Shown here: positions 48,222-56,101 of the stretch, piece after piece
Layout: each line of letters starts with the position of its first letter
Numbering within the stretch: position 1 is the first letter of the stretch
Source of the DNA: Mesorhizobium sophorae
Lineage (GTDB): Bacteria > Pseudomonadota > Alphaproteobacteria > Rhizobiales > Rhizobiaceae
Length of the DNA stretch: 64,000 bases
Direction: 5' to 3'
Assembly (NCBI RefSeq): GCF_002270415.1
Contig: NZ_NNRI01000007.1
Location: forward strand, 620,001-684,000
Notes under the pieces: generated by a model
Told to the model about the DNA's origin: nothing
What the model saw: the letters and a program-made list of their open reading frames with translations, nothing else
The model's database searches: none
Program-made: the position numbers and the translations under genes

Positions 48222-49469
48222 ATGGATGCTCGCAACGACATGCTGAGGCTCTTGAGTGGCCGGCGGCAAGGCTTTTCGCTGGAACAGCCCTTCTACACCG
48301 ATCCAGACTATTTCAAGCTCGACATGGAGCTGATCTGGTATCGCGACTGGCTGTTCATCGGTCATGATTGCGAGCTGCCGAAGCCGGGCAGCTACATCAC
48401 GGCGCAGATTGGCGACTATCCAGTCGTGCTTGTCCGCGACCAGAAGGGCAGTATCAACGCCTTCCACAATTCCTGCCGCCATCGCGGCAGCCGCGTCTGC
48501 AATTCCGACAAGGGCACGGCGGCAAAGCTGGTCTGCCCCTATCACCAATGGACCTACGAGCTGGACGGAAGGCTCTTGTTTGCCAGGCAGATGGCCGACG
48601 GTTTCGACAAGAGCCAGTTCGGCTTGAAGCCCGTCGCCTGTGAAAGCGTCGGTGGCTACATTTTCATCTGCCTGGCCAAGGAGCCGGTGGATTTCGCACC
48701 GATGCGCGCGATGATCGAGCCCTACCTTTTGCCGCACCGGCTGCGCGAGGCCAAGGTGGCGTTCGAATCGACCATTGTCGAGAAGGGCAACTGGAAGCTG
48801 GTCTGGGAAAACAACCGCGAGTGCTATCATTGCGCCGGCAATCATCCGGAGCTCTGCAAGACTTTTCCAGAGGCACCCACGGTGACCGGCGTGCAAGGCG
48901 CCGACAGCGACCCGGAAATGCTTGCGCACTGGGCGAAATGCGAAGCGGCCGGCCTGCCGAGCAAATTCCGCATCGACCCGGCCGGACAGTACCGCGCCAC
49001 CCGCGCGCCGCTGCTGCGCGATGCCGTCAGCTACACGATGACGGGAAAGCGTGCGGTCAAGAAGAACCTGTCCGACAGCGTTTCGACCGACCGCATCGGT
49101 TCCTTGCTGCTCTATCACTATCCGACTACCTGGAACCACATTCTGGGCGACCACGCCGTCACCTTCCGGGTGTTGCCGATCAGCGCCACGGAGACCGCGG
49201 TGACGACCAAATGGCTGGTTCACAAGGATGCGGTCGAAGGCGTCGATTACGATCTCGACGAACTCACCCACGTCTGGACCGAGACGAACGACCAGGACCG
49301 GCGGATCGTCGAGGAAAACGCCTTCGGCATCCTGTCGCCCGCCTACGAGCCCGGCCCTTATTCGGAGCTGCATGAGGGTGGCGTCATCCAGTTCGTCGAG
49401 TGGTACGCGTCGTTCATCGGCCCGCGCCTTGCCGAAGGCGGCCGACCGGCGCTGCGCAGCGTTGCATAG
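48222..49469 (+). CDS. Rieske non-heme iron oxygenase, GbcA-like
   Basis: A 415-residue ring-hydroxylating-type oxygenase alpha subunit. The Rieske cluster ligands are Cys85/His87 (CRHRGS) and Cys105/His108 (CPYHQW). The catalytic iron site shows ENNRECYHCAGNHPEL with His203 and His208, plus Glu200 in place of the usual bridging Asp. The family closest by motif is the glycine betaine demethylase GbcA, which oxidises an N-methyl group and releases formaldehyde. GAGGACAGG precedes the ATG. It is transcribed behind a cobalamin riboswitch and in front of its reductase. Stachydrine or another quaternary amine are alternative substrates. Confidence 0.85.
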   Translation: MDARNDMLRLLSGRRQGFSLEQPFYTDPDYFKLDMELIWYRDWLFIGHDCELPKPGSYITAQIGDYPVVLVRDQKGSINAFHNSCRHRGSRVCNSDKGTAAKLVCPYHQWTYELDGRLLFARQMADGFDKSQFGLKPVACESVGGYIFICLAKEPVDFAPMRAMIEPYLLPHRLREAKVAFESTIVEKGNWKLVWENNRECYHCAGNHPELCKTFPEAPTVTGVQGADSDPEMLAHWAKCEAAGLPSKFRIDPAGQYRATRAPLLRDAVSYTMTGKRAVKKNLSDSVSTDRIGSLLLYHYPTTWNHILGDHAVTFRVLPISATETAVTTKWLVHKDAVEGVDYDLDELTHVWTETNDQDRRIVEENAFGILSPAYEPGPYSELHEGGVIQFVEWYASFIGPRLAEGGRPALRSVA

Positions 49470-49517
49470 TGCATGTCGCCCAAAAGTGCGCAGCGGTTTT
49501 GGGAACTCGACATGCAC
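49469..49517. repeat. Rhizobial-type palindromic repeat within the gbcAB-like operon
   Basis: Arms GTGCATGTCGCCCAAAA (49469-49485) and TTTTGGGAACTCGACATGCAC (49497-49517) form an imperfect hairpin. It begins on the last base of the oxygenase stop codon and ends 23 bp before the reductase start. I recognise this as a dispersed intergenic palindrome type of Mesorhizobium-like genomes. Confidence 0.65.
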
Positions 49518-49540
49518 AGGCCAAGAGTGAGGACAAGAGG

Positions 49541-50650
49541 ATGAATGCGATGACGGATCTCGGCCTCTATCGCCATCTCGACCAGATGACGCCCTGGAAC
49601 GACCGGCTCCAGGTGCTGGAGGTGATCGGCGTCAGCGACGAAGCGCCTGATGTGAAGACCTTCACCTTCCGCTCCGACAACCAGACCTGGTTCCGCTACA
49701 AGCCCGGTCAGTTCGTGACGCTGGAACTGCCGACCGCCGACGGGCCGCTGATGCGCACCTATACGCTGTCGTCTTCGCCATCGCGGCCGTTCTCGATCGC
49801 GGTGACGATCAAGGCGCAAGCGGGCAGCATCGGCACACGCTGGATGTTCGACCATCTGACGCCGGGCTCGCACGTCAAGGCCTATGGGCCGACCGGCGAC
49901 TTTTCGCTGCACAGCCACCCAGCCGCCAAGTACCTGTTCATTTCAGCCGGCTCCGGCGTGACGCCGATGATGTCGATGCTGCGCTGGCTGAACGACTGCG
50001 CGCCATGGACCGATGTCGGCTTCGTCAATTGCGCGCGGCGCCCGGAAGAGATCATTTTCCGCAAGGAGCTCGAACTGCTCGGCAGCCGCATGCCGGGCCT
50101 GTCGCTCGGCTTCATGATCGAGGAGCGCTCCAGCCGCGAGGGCTGGTTTGGCCATATGGGCCGCATCGACGCGATCCGGCTGCCATTGCTGGCGCCCGAT
50201 TTCCGCGAGCGAGAGATCTTCTGCTGCGGCCCCGATCCCTTCATGCGCGCGGTGCGCGGCATGCTGGACGCAGCCGGCTTCGACATGACGAAGTACCATC
50301 AGGAGAGCTTTGCCGCGCCTGTCGTGGAGGAGATCCCGGCACCGTTCACCTCGCCGGTGGAAGACGGCGCCGCCATTGTCGTCGAGGCCGCGACACCGAT
50401 CCGGTTTTCGCTTTCGGATGTCGAGGCCGAATGCGTCGCCGGCCAGACCGTGCTGCAGACGGCCCGCGCCTCGGGTGTACGGATTCCGGCTGCCTGCGAG
50501 TTCGGCCTCTGCGGAACCTGCAAGGTGAAGAAGGTCGCGGGCGATGTCGAGATGAGCCACAATGGTGGCATCCTCGATCACGAAATCGACGACGGCTTTA
50601 TCCTCGCCTGCTGCTCGAAGCCACTTTCGGCGCTCGAGATCGAGGCGTGA
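49541..50650 (+). CDS. Hybrid flavin/2Fe-2S reductase, GbcB-like
   Basis: A 369-residue electron-transfer partner of the oxygenase. Order of domains: FAD domain (KPGQFVTLELP, RTYTLSSSPSRPFSI; about 15-115), NAD(P)H domain (FISAGSGVTPMMSMLRWL, CCGPDPFMRAVRGML; about 120-250) and a C-terminal plant-type ferredoxin (about 285-369) with cluster ligands in ACEFGLCGTCKVKK and the last Cys in ILACCSKP. This FNR-then-ferredoxin order matches GbcB. It passes electrons from NADH to the Rieske centre. It shares the riboswitch-led transcript, interrupted only by a palindrome. Confidence 0.88.
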   Translation: MNAMTDLGLYRHLDQMTPWNDRLQVLEVIGVSDEAPDVKTFTFRSDNQTWFRYKPGQFVTLELPTADGPLMRTYTLSSSPSRPFSIAVTIKAQAGSIGTRWMFDHLTPGSHVKAYGPTGDFSLHSHPAAKYLFISAGSGVTPMMSMLRWLNDCAPWTDVGFVNCARRPEEIIFRKELELLGSRMPGLSLGFMIEERSSREGWFGHMGRIDAIRLPLLAPDFREREIFCCGPDPFMRAVRGMLDAAGFDMTKYHQESFAAPVVEEIPAPFTSPVEDGAAIVVEAATPIRFSLSDVEAECVAGQTVLQTARASGVRIPAACEFGLCGTCKVKKVAGDVEMSHNGGILDHEIDDGFILACCSKPLSALEIEA

Positions 50651-50714
50651 CCGGCGGGCGATGCCAGGCCGCAGAACGACGACTACGGAAAACCTCTCGA
50701 AGTGCCGTGTCCGT

Positions 50715-51461
50715 TCAAACCCCGTAACGCTCGGTGCGGATGATCTCCGCTGCGACGCCGGCATCGATCAGCGCTTGGGCGGCGGCCGAAACGAAGGCGT
50801 TGGAGCCGCAGACGAAGGCGATATCAGGCGGTCCGGGCAGGTGCGCCATGGATTGCACCATCATGGCAACGTCCACCCGCCGCGAATAATCGGCTGGACG
50901 GCGTGCAGCTTCGCGCGTCAGGGTCAGAATCAGGTCGAAGCCGTCCTTGCGATCGTCGAGGGCAACCAGTTCGTCACGAAAGATCACCTCGTCCCAGACC
51001 CGCGCTGAAAAGACCAGGGCGACGGGCACGCTCGAATTGCGCCTGGCGCGATGACGGACCATCGCCATCAAAGGCACGACGCCCGAACCACCCCCGACCA
51101 GCAAAACCGGCCCGCCATCGACATCGGGCCAGATGAAATGCCCGCCGAGCGGCCCGCGCAGTTCGACCTCGTCGCCAATTGCTGCGACGTCGTGGAAAAA
51201 GGGCGAGACCTCGCCATCGTCGAGTTTTTCGATCGCCAGTTCGATCACCCCGCCATCTCCGGGCGCGGAGGCAATCGAATAGGAGCGGCGCGCCTGATAG
51301 CCGTCCGGCGCTGTCAGCCTGACGTCGACATGCTGACCGGCCCGATAGGCGAAAGGCCGCGACAGTTGGAAAAAGAAGCTGGTGACACGCGGCGTGCGCT
51401 TTTCGATACGGACGATCCTGACTGTCTGCCAGGGCGATTGCACTGCCGCTGCGTCGCTCAT
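50715..51461 (-). CDS. FAD/NAD(P)-binding ferredoxin reductase-like protein
   Basis: A 248-residue two-domain flavin reductase without an iron-sulfur domain. The FAD domain has AYRAGQHVDVRLTAPDGYQARRSYSIASAP in pattern (RxYS flavin motif) and the NAD(P) domain has LLVGGGSGVVPLMAMVRH, with the C-terminal FVCGSNAFVSAAAQAL and IIRTERYG, typical of ferredoxin-NADP reductase relatives. It overlaps the upstream molybdopterin enzyme gene by 4 bp (ATGA), so it is very likely that enzyme's redox partner. Confidence 0.85.
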   Translation of the reverse strand: MSDAAAVQSPWQTVRIVRIEKRTPRVTSFFFQLSRPFAYRAGQHVDVRLTAPDGYQARRSYSIASAPGDGGVIELAIEKLDDGEVSPFFHDVAAIGDEVELRGPLGGHFIWPDVDGGPVLLVGGGSGVVPLMAMVRHRARRNSSVPVALVFSARVWDEVIFRDELVALDDRKDGFDLILTLTREAARRPADYSRRVDVAMMVQSMAHLPGPPDIAFVCGSNAFVSAAAQALIDAGVAAEIIRTERYGV

Positions 51462-52069
51462 GGATCGTTCGTGTAGCGCTGCTCGCGCCAAGGGTCGCCA
51501 TAGATGTGATAGCCGCGCAATTCCCAGAAACCGGGCTCATCGCGCTCGGTGAACTGCAGGCCGTTCAGCCATTTGGCCGATTTCCAGAAATAGAGATGCG
51601 GCACCAGCAGCCGAGCCGGGCCGCCATGGTCAGATGTGATCGGCTTGCCTTCGTAAAGCAGAGCCACCATCGCCTTGCCGGCGGTGAGGTCCTTGGTCGG
51701 CACGTTGGTGGAATAGCCGTCGAAGGAATGCGCCAGCGTGAAGGCGGTCGGCGGCTCGATGCCAGCATCGGCGAGGATGTCGTCAACAAGCACGCCTTGC
51801 CATGGCGTGTCGAATTTTGTCCATGCGGTCACGCAATGGATGTCGCGCGTCATCTTGGTCAAGGGCAGCGCGTTGAACTCGGTCCAGTTCCATTTCTTGA
51901 TCGGCCGCGGTCCGTGCTTCAGCGTGAACGACCAGTCCTCGGTGCGCACCCGCGGCGTCGGGCCGGCTGACAGGACCGGAAATCCCTGCTCGAGATACTG
52001 CCCGGGAGGAATGCGCGCGTCGCCGTCGGTCGGCGGGCGCCGTCCTGAAGAAAAACCTCGGGTGACCAT
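51458..52069 (-). CDS. Sulfite oxidase-like molybdopterin oxidoreductase, cytosolic
   Basis: A 203-residue protein with the sulfite oxidase/MsrP molybdopterin fold: EDWSFTLKHG, MTRDIHCVTAWTKFD with the Mo-coordinating Cys, VLVDDILADAG, AHSFDGYSTNVP, and HGGPARLLVPHLYFWKSAKWLNGLQF. Unlike MsrP it has no Tat or Sec signal (starts VTRGFSSGRRPPTDGD), so it acts in the cytosol. The partner reductase overlaps by 4 bp. Reduction of an oxidised S- or N-compound, or oxidation of sulfite-like substrates, is possible; substrate unknown. Confidence 0.83.
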   Translation of the reverse strand: MVTRGFSSGRRPPTDGDARIPPGQYLEQGFPVLSAGPTPRVRTEDWSFTLKHGPRPIKKWNWTEFNALPLTKMTRDIHCVTAWTKFDTPWQGVLVDDILADAGIEPPTAFTLAHSFDGYSTNVPTKDLTAGKAMVALLYEGKPITSDHGGPARLLVPHLYFWKSAKWLNGLQFTERDEPGFWELRGYHIYGDPWREQRYTNDP

Positions 52070-52084
52070 CGCGGCAATTCCCCT

Positions 52085-52110
52085 GCATCAGGCCACTATC
52101 GGCCTTATGC
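52085..52110. promoter_or_regulatory. Inverted repeat upstream of the molybdopterin oxidoreductase
   Basis: GCATCAGGCC (52085-52094) and GGCCTTATGC (52101-52110) are inverse copies with one mismatch around a 6-base centre, 16 bp upstream of the gene's start. The place fits an operator; a role as a degP terminator is less likely because no T-run follows. Confidence 0.4.
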
Positions 52111-52218
52111 AATGTTCTCGAAGATACCGTGGCGGGCAACCGAAATCTTGATGGACAGGATTGGCGGGCCGGCATCGCCGCGCCCGCCGATCGCTACCTT
52201 CACGTCAGCGCCCCGGCG

Positions 52219-53742
52219 TCAGCCATTGGCAAACGGCACCGCGACATAGATCTGGCTGCCGTCGCGCTCGACCAGCAGAAGCACCGATTTGCGGCCGGAC
52301 TTGCCGGCTTGGGCGATCGCCTGCGTCACTTGCCTGGCGGTTTTCACCGGCGCCTGATTGACGGCAACGATGATGTCGCCGGGCTGGATGCCCGAGGCCG
52401 AGGCCGGTTTGTCGGGATTGACGCTTGCGACCAGGGCGCCATGCTGATTGGCCGCCAGGTTCAACTCCTGGCGGACATCAGGGGTGATGTCCATCAGGCC
52501 AAGCCCGATTGCCGGGACGCGCGAGCCCTGCTCGGTACTCGGCGCGCCGGACCCGTCGGTCACGGATGCGGTCTTCACATCGTCTCCGTTGAGCCCGACA
52601 TTGACGGAAATATCCATGGCCTTGCCCTTGCGCCAGATGTCCAGCGTCTCCCTGGCGCCCGGCGCGACATCGGCGACGGCCCGCGACAGGTCCTTGGGAT
52701 CCTTCACATCCTGTCCGGCAAAGCTGGTGATGACGTCGCCGGTCTCGACGCCGGCCTTGGCAGCCGGCGAACCTTCATTGACCTGCGAAACCAGCGCGCC
52801 GCCAGGATGGTCGAGCCCAATGGCGCTAGCCACATCCGGCGTCACCGGCTGTATCTCGACACCGAGGTAGCCATACTGGATGGAGCCGTCCTTCATCAGC
52901 TTGGCGACCACCTTCTGGGCCTGGTCCGACGGGATGGCGAAGCCGACGCCGACACTGCCGCCATTGGGCGAATAGATCGCCGTGTTGATGCCGACGACAT
53001 TGCCGCTGACATCGACCAGCGGACCGCCGGAATTGCCGTGATTGATCGGCGCGTCGATCTGGATGAAGTCGTCGAATGGCCCGCTGTGCAGATCGCGGCC
53101 GCGTGCTGACACAATGCCTGCCGTGACCGTGGTGCCGATGCCGAACGGATTGCCGATTGCCAGCACCTGGTCGCCGGTCATCAGCCTGTCGGAATCGCCC
53201 CATTTGACGGTCGGCAAGGGCTTGTCGGATTTGATCTTGAGCACGGCGAGATCGTTCTTGGCATCGCGGCCGACGAGCTTGGCGGGAAGCTCAGTGCCGT
53301 CGTCGAGCGTTACCTTGATGGAAGAGGCGCCATCGACGACGTGATTGTTGGTGACGATGGTGCCATCGGCAGCGACGATGAAGCCTGAACCGAGCGCCTC
53401 GGCACGCGGAGCCTGCTGCGGCGGGGCCTGTGGAGCGGGCATGCCCTGGTCGCCGAAGAACTGACGGAAATACTCGTCGAACGGCGAGTTGCCGAGAGGC
53501 ATGCCGTCGTCCGTGCTTTCCGGCTGTGCCTTCATGACGGTGGTAACTGTCACCACCGCGGGCTTGTCGGCGGCCACGATGGGAGCGAACGAGCCGTTGG
53601 GTGCAGCAATGCCGGCGATAGGTGTCTGGGTTGTCGGAACGGCGTTGCTCGCACTTTGAGCGAAAGAGATGACAAGGGGAGATATGATTAGCGCAGCGCC
53701 CAGCGAGGCCGCGACGCGATGTCTGCGAATGATATTCGACAT
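52219..53742 (-). CDS. DegP/Do-type periplasmic serine endoprotease
   Basis: A 507-residue HtrA-family protease. An N-terminal signal/anchor (VAASLGAALIISPLVISFAQSA) is followed by a linker, the trypsin-like domain with His134 (TNNHVVDG), Asp164 (KNDLAVLKI) and Ser238 (NHGNSGGPLV), and two PDZ domains (about 285-375 and 405-500; GYLGVEIQPVTPDVA, SPAAKAGVETGDVITSFAGQ, IQPGDIIVAVNQAPVK). It degrades or refolds damaged envelope proteins. The ATG at 53742 is chosen because the signal peptide begins right after it; an upstream extension of 44 residues is Arg-rich and unlikely. Confidence 0.93.
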   Translation of the reverse strand: MSNIIRRHRVAASLGAALIISPLVISFAQSASNAVPTTQTPIAGIAAPNGSFAPIVAADKPAVVTVTTVMKAQPESTDDGMPLGNSPFDEYFRQFFGDQGMPAPQAPPQQAPRAEALGSGFIVAADGTIVTNNHVVDGASSIKVTLDDGTELPAKLVGRDAKNDLAVLKIKSDKPLPTVKWGDSDRLMTGDQVLAIGNPFGIGTTVTAGIVSARGRDLHSGPFDDFIQIDAPINHGNSGGPLVDVSGNVVGINTAIYSPNGGSVGVGFAIPSDQAQKVVAKLMKDGSIQYGYLGVEIQPVTPDVASAIGLDHPGGALVSQVNEGSPAAKAGVETGDVITSFAGQDVKDPKDLSRAVADVAPGARETLDIWRKGKAMDISVNVGLNGDDVKTASVTDGSGAPSTEQGSRVPAIGLGLMDITPDVRQELNLAANQHGALVASVNPDKPASASGIQPGDIIVAVNQAPVKTARQVTQAIAQAGKSGRKSVLLLVERDGSQIYVAVPFANG

Positions 53743-53999
53743 GGTCGTTTGTCCGGGCGAGAGTTGATCCTGCGCTGTGGCCGCCTCTCTTGGAAACTGG
53801 CCATCCCGCGTGTCGAGGGTCGCGATTGCCCGTCTCGCCTTGCATGGCAGCCGACCGGATCGACAGCCCTGCATCTAGGGTGCGGATTGGCCCGATTTAG
53901 GGTTTTCAGGCGACCTTACGAAGATTTAATTTCCAGACGGCGGCCGGTCACAATGTCGTGGGGTGGCGGCAAGACGGTCTTCCCAGCCCCGCGGAGGGA

Positions 54000-54737
54000 T
54001 CAGATCGCGTCGGTTCGCCCGAGATATGCTGTAGCGATGTCGTGCATGCGCTTGCCGTCGAAGCTCGGCCCGTGGCCGCCATGGCCGATGCGGATCGGGA
54101 CGTCGAGCAGGCGCTGCATCGTGCGGCGATAGGCCGTTCGATCGGAGTCCGGCAGGTCGTCGATCAACGTGTCGTCGTAGATGGCGTCGCCGCTGAAGAA
54201 CAGGCCATCGGCCTCGTCGAGCAGCGCGATCGAATCCGGCGAATGTCCGGGCAGGTGCAGCACGCGAAACTGACGGTCGCCGAGATCGATCCCGTCGCCC
54301 TCGTCAAGGGTTCGCGTCAATGGCGCTGAGGGTATCCTGTAATCGGCTGCCTTCCAGCCCGGCGCGGGCAGTTTCGAGACGGCACCTTCGAGGTCGTGGA
54401 ACATGTACGCATAGGTCGCGGCGTCATCCATGCTCTCGAACTGCGCGGCACTCATCCTTGGTCCGGCCCGCAACGGGAACTCGTGCAGCGAGCCTACATG
54501 GTCGAGATGGATATGGGTTGCGACGACCAGCAGCGGCTTGCCGTCGGACAACTCGATCTCCGGCGCCAACGGACAGATGCCCATGCCGGTGTCGACCAGC
54601 AGGTCGACATCGCGGCCGCGCAGATGCCAGATGTTGGCGCGCACGTATTCGTGCACGAACGGCTCGGTCAGCATCGTCGTCTTCTCGTCGACGATGCTCT
54701 TGCTGAACCAGCCCGACATCAAGTGTGAGCCCGGCAT
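54000..54737 (-). CDS. Metallo-beta-lactamase-fold hydrolase
   Basis: A roughly 245-residue MBL-fold protein with the metal motif THIHLDHVG (HxHxDH), VLHLPGHSPDSI with the next His, and FFSGDAIYDD with the bridging Asp; a final His is in RIGHGGHGPS. These are the two-zinc-site residues of the superfamily. The branch resembles N-acyl-homoserine lactonases and related hydrolases, but no diagnostic motif fixes the substrate. Three starts (54740, 54737, 54719) are close together without a good ribosome-binding site. It lies 17 bp after the phosphofructokinase stop on the same strand. Confidence 0.8.
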   Translation of the reverse strand: MPGSHLMSGWFSKSIVDEKTTMLTEPFVHEYVRANIWHLRGRDVDLLVDTGMGICPLAPEIELSDGKPLLVVATHIHLDHVGSLHEFPLRAGPRMSAAQFESMDDAATYAYMFHDLEGAVSKLPAPGWKAADYRIPSAPLTRTLDEGDGIDLGDRQFRVLHLPGHSPDSIALLDEADGLFFSGDAIYDDTLIDDLPDSDRTAYRRTMQRLLDVPIRIGHGGHGPSFDGKRMHDIATAYLGRTDAI

Positions 54738-54753
54738 CACGTATGAGCTGGCA

Positions 54754-55920
54754 TCAGACGAACGGCTTCCCGATCTTGTATTTTTCCGGCACCAGCCGCT
54801 TGAGATAGGCCATGCCGGCCTCGGACAGCTGATTGACGTCGGGCTTCATGAAATCGTCGGGCATATGGCGGGTCTTGCCGGCGACGTTGTTCAGCGGCAC
54901 CTTCTTCAGCACCGTTTTGGCGCCGTCATATTGCAGCGCCACCGAGCCGCCGCCCTGTTCGGCGACGCTGACCGCAAAGGCGCCGGCATCGAATGCCTCC
55001 TGCGCGTCGACCGCGCTGATGGCGCCGATATAGCCGCGCGGCATGTAGCCGAGTGCATCGACGCGGGCCCGCTTGCCGGGCAGGCCTTCGGCCAGCGCGC
55101 GCTCGAGTGCGGCCGGCAGGTCGCTGCCCGACAGCTTGACATTGCCGTGCGCGTCGCGCTCGAGCTTCTCCGGCGGCACCAGGCTTTCGACCAGCGCCTT
55201 GCCATCGGCGGTGCTGACGCCTTCCGACACGGCGACGATACAGCGCTTGTGGCGGTCGAGCGTGGCGCGCACGTCATCGATGAAGCCGGCCGCGGAGAAT
55301 GGGCGCTCCGGCACATAGACGAGGTGTGGGCCGCTGTCGGGGTCGAGTTGCCATGCCGCGGCGGCGGCCGTGAGGAAGCCCGCGTGACGACCCATGACGA
55401 TGCCGACATAGATGCCGGGCAGAGCGCGGAAATCGAGGTCGACGGACAGGAAGGCGCCAGCGACGAACTCGGCCGCCGAGATGAAGCCCGGCGTGTGATC
55501 GTTCTCCTCGAGATCATTGTCGATGGTTTTCGGTGCATGGACGAAAGCGATCGTGCCGCCGGCGGCGTCGGTCAGGATCTGCTGCGTGCCGGACGTGTCA
55601 TTGCCGCCGATGTAGATGAAGGCGTCGGCGCCGGCCTTCTTCAGCCCGTTCAGGATGACCTCGCAATAGGCGGCGTCCGGCTTGTCGCGCGTCGAGCCAA
55701 GGGCCGCACTTGGCGTGCCGGCGATCAGCCGCAGCCGGTCTTCCGGGATGGCGGAGAGGTCAACATAGTTGCCGTCACGAATGCCGCGCACGCCGTGAAT
55801 GGAGCCGAGCACCTTGGCGCCGGGATGCCGCTTGCGGATCTCCAACGTCGCCCCGACCACTGTCTGGTTGATGACGGCGGTCGGGCCGCCGCCCTGCGCG
55901 ATAACGAAAGTTCCGGCCAT
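54754..55920 (-). CDS. 6-Phosphofructokinase, pyrophosphate-dependent type
   Basis: A 388-residue PfkA-superfamily enzyme. The N-terminal loop is QGGGPTAVINQTVVG instead of the GGxxPGxN of ATP enzymes, the phosphoryl-donor site is GGNDTSGTQQ with Asp at the position that is Gly in ATP-dependent enzymes, and APKTIDNDL has Lys after Pro, both indicating PPi use. Other motifs are GIVMGRHAGFLTAAAA and the substrate-binding GYMPRGYIGAIS. It interconverts fructose 6-phosphate and the 1,6-bisphosphate reversibly; rhizobia typically carry this type. The start at 55920 excludes a 46-residue upstream extension that runs into a palindromic repeat. Confidence 0.88.
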   Translation of the reverse strand: MAGTFVIAQGGGPTAVINQTVVGATLEIRKRHPGAKVLGSIHGVRGIRDGNYVDLSAIPEDRLRLIAGTPSAALGSTRDKPDAAYCEVILNGLKKAGADAFIYIGGNDTSGTQQILTDAAGGTIAFVHAPKTIDNDLEENDHTPGFISAAEFVAGAFLSVDLDFRALPGIYVGIVMGRHAGFLTAAAAAWQLDPDSGPHLVYVPERPFSAAGFIDDVRATLDRHKRCIVAVSEGVSTADGKALVESLVPPEKLERDAHGNVKLSGSDLPAALERALAEGLPGKRARVDALGYMPRGYIGAISAVDAQEAFDAGAFAVSVAEQGGGSVALQYDGAKTVLKKVPLNNVAGKTRHMPDDFMKPDVNQLSEAGMAYLKRLVPEKYKIGKPFV

Positions 55921-55994
55921 TCCTGACGTCTCCCGAGCGATGAAATTCGCAGGCACATTCGCCTGTCTTTCGCCATCGCGCAACGGGAGAACCA

Positions 55995-56062
55995 GAGCAT
56001 GATCCCGAAAAGCATGCCCCCGGCCCGAGGGTGGGAACCGGCTTTCGCCAGAGATCATGCTC
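55995..56062. repeat. Rhizobial-type palindromic repeat upstream of the phosphofructokinase gene
   Basis: GAGCATGATCCCGAAAAG (55995-56012) and an imperfect inverse copy ending GAGATCATGCTC (56043-56062) flank GGGTGGGAACCGG. I recognise the GAGCATGATC...GATCATGCTC form as a dispersed rhizobial palindrome. It fills the gap between the L,D-transpeptidase and phosphofructokinase genes. Confidence 0.7.
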
Positions 56063-56101
56063 GAACAGAAAGAGAAGCGGCCACGCCGGCGGCCGGCAGG
56101 G

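Noticed and set aside
48126..49517. 463-residue open frame opposite the Rieske oxygenase
   Set aside because: Antisense to a gene with complete Rieske and iron-site motifs; product has no domain signature.
53743..53999. Possible small gene or stress-sigma promoter upstream of degP
   Set aside because: I find no good start with ribosome-binding site and no clear -35/-10 pair; reported only as an ordinary promoter-containing gap.
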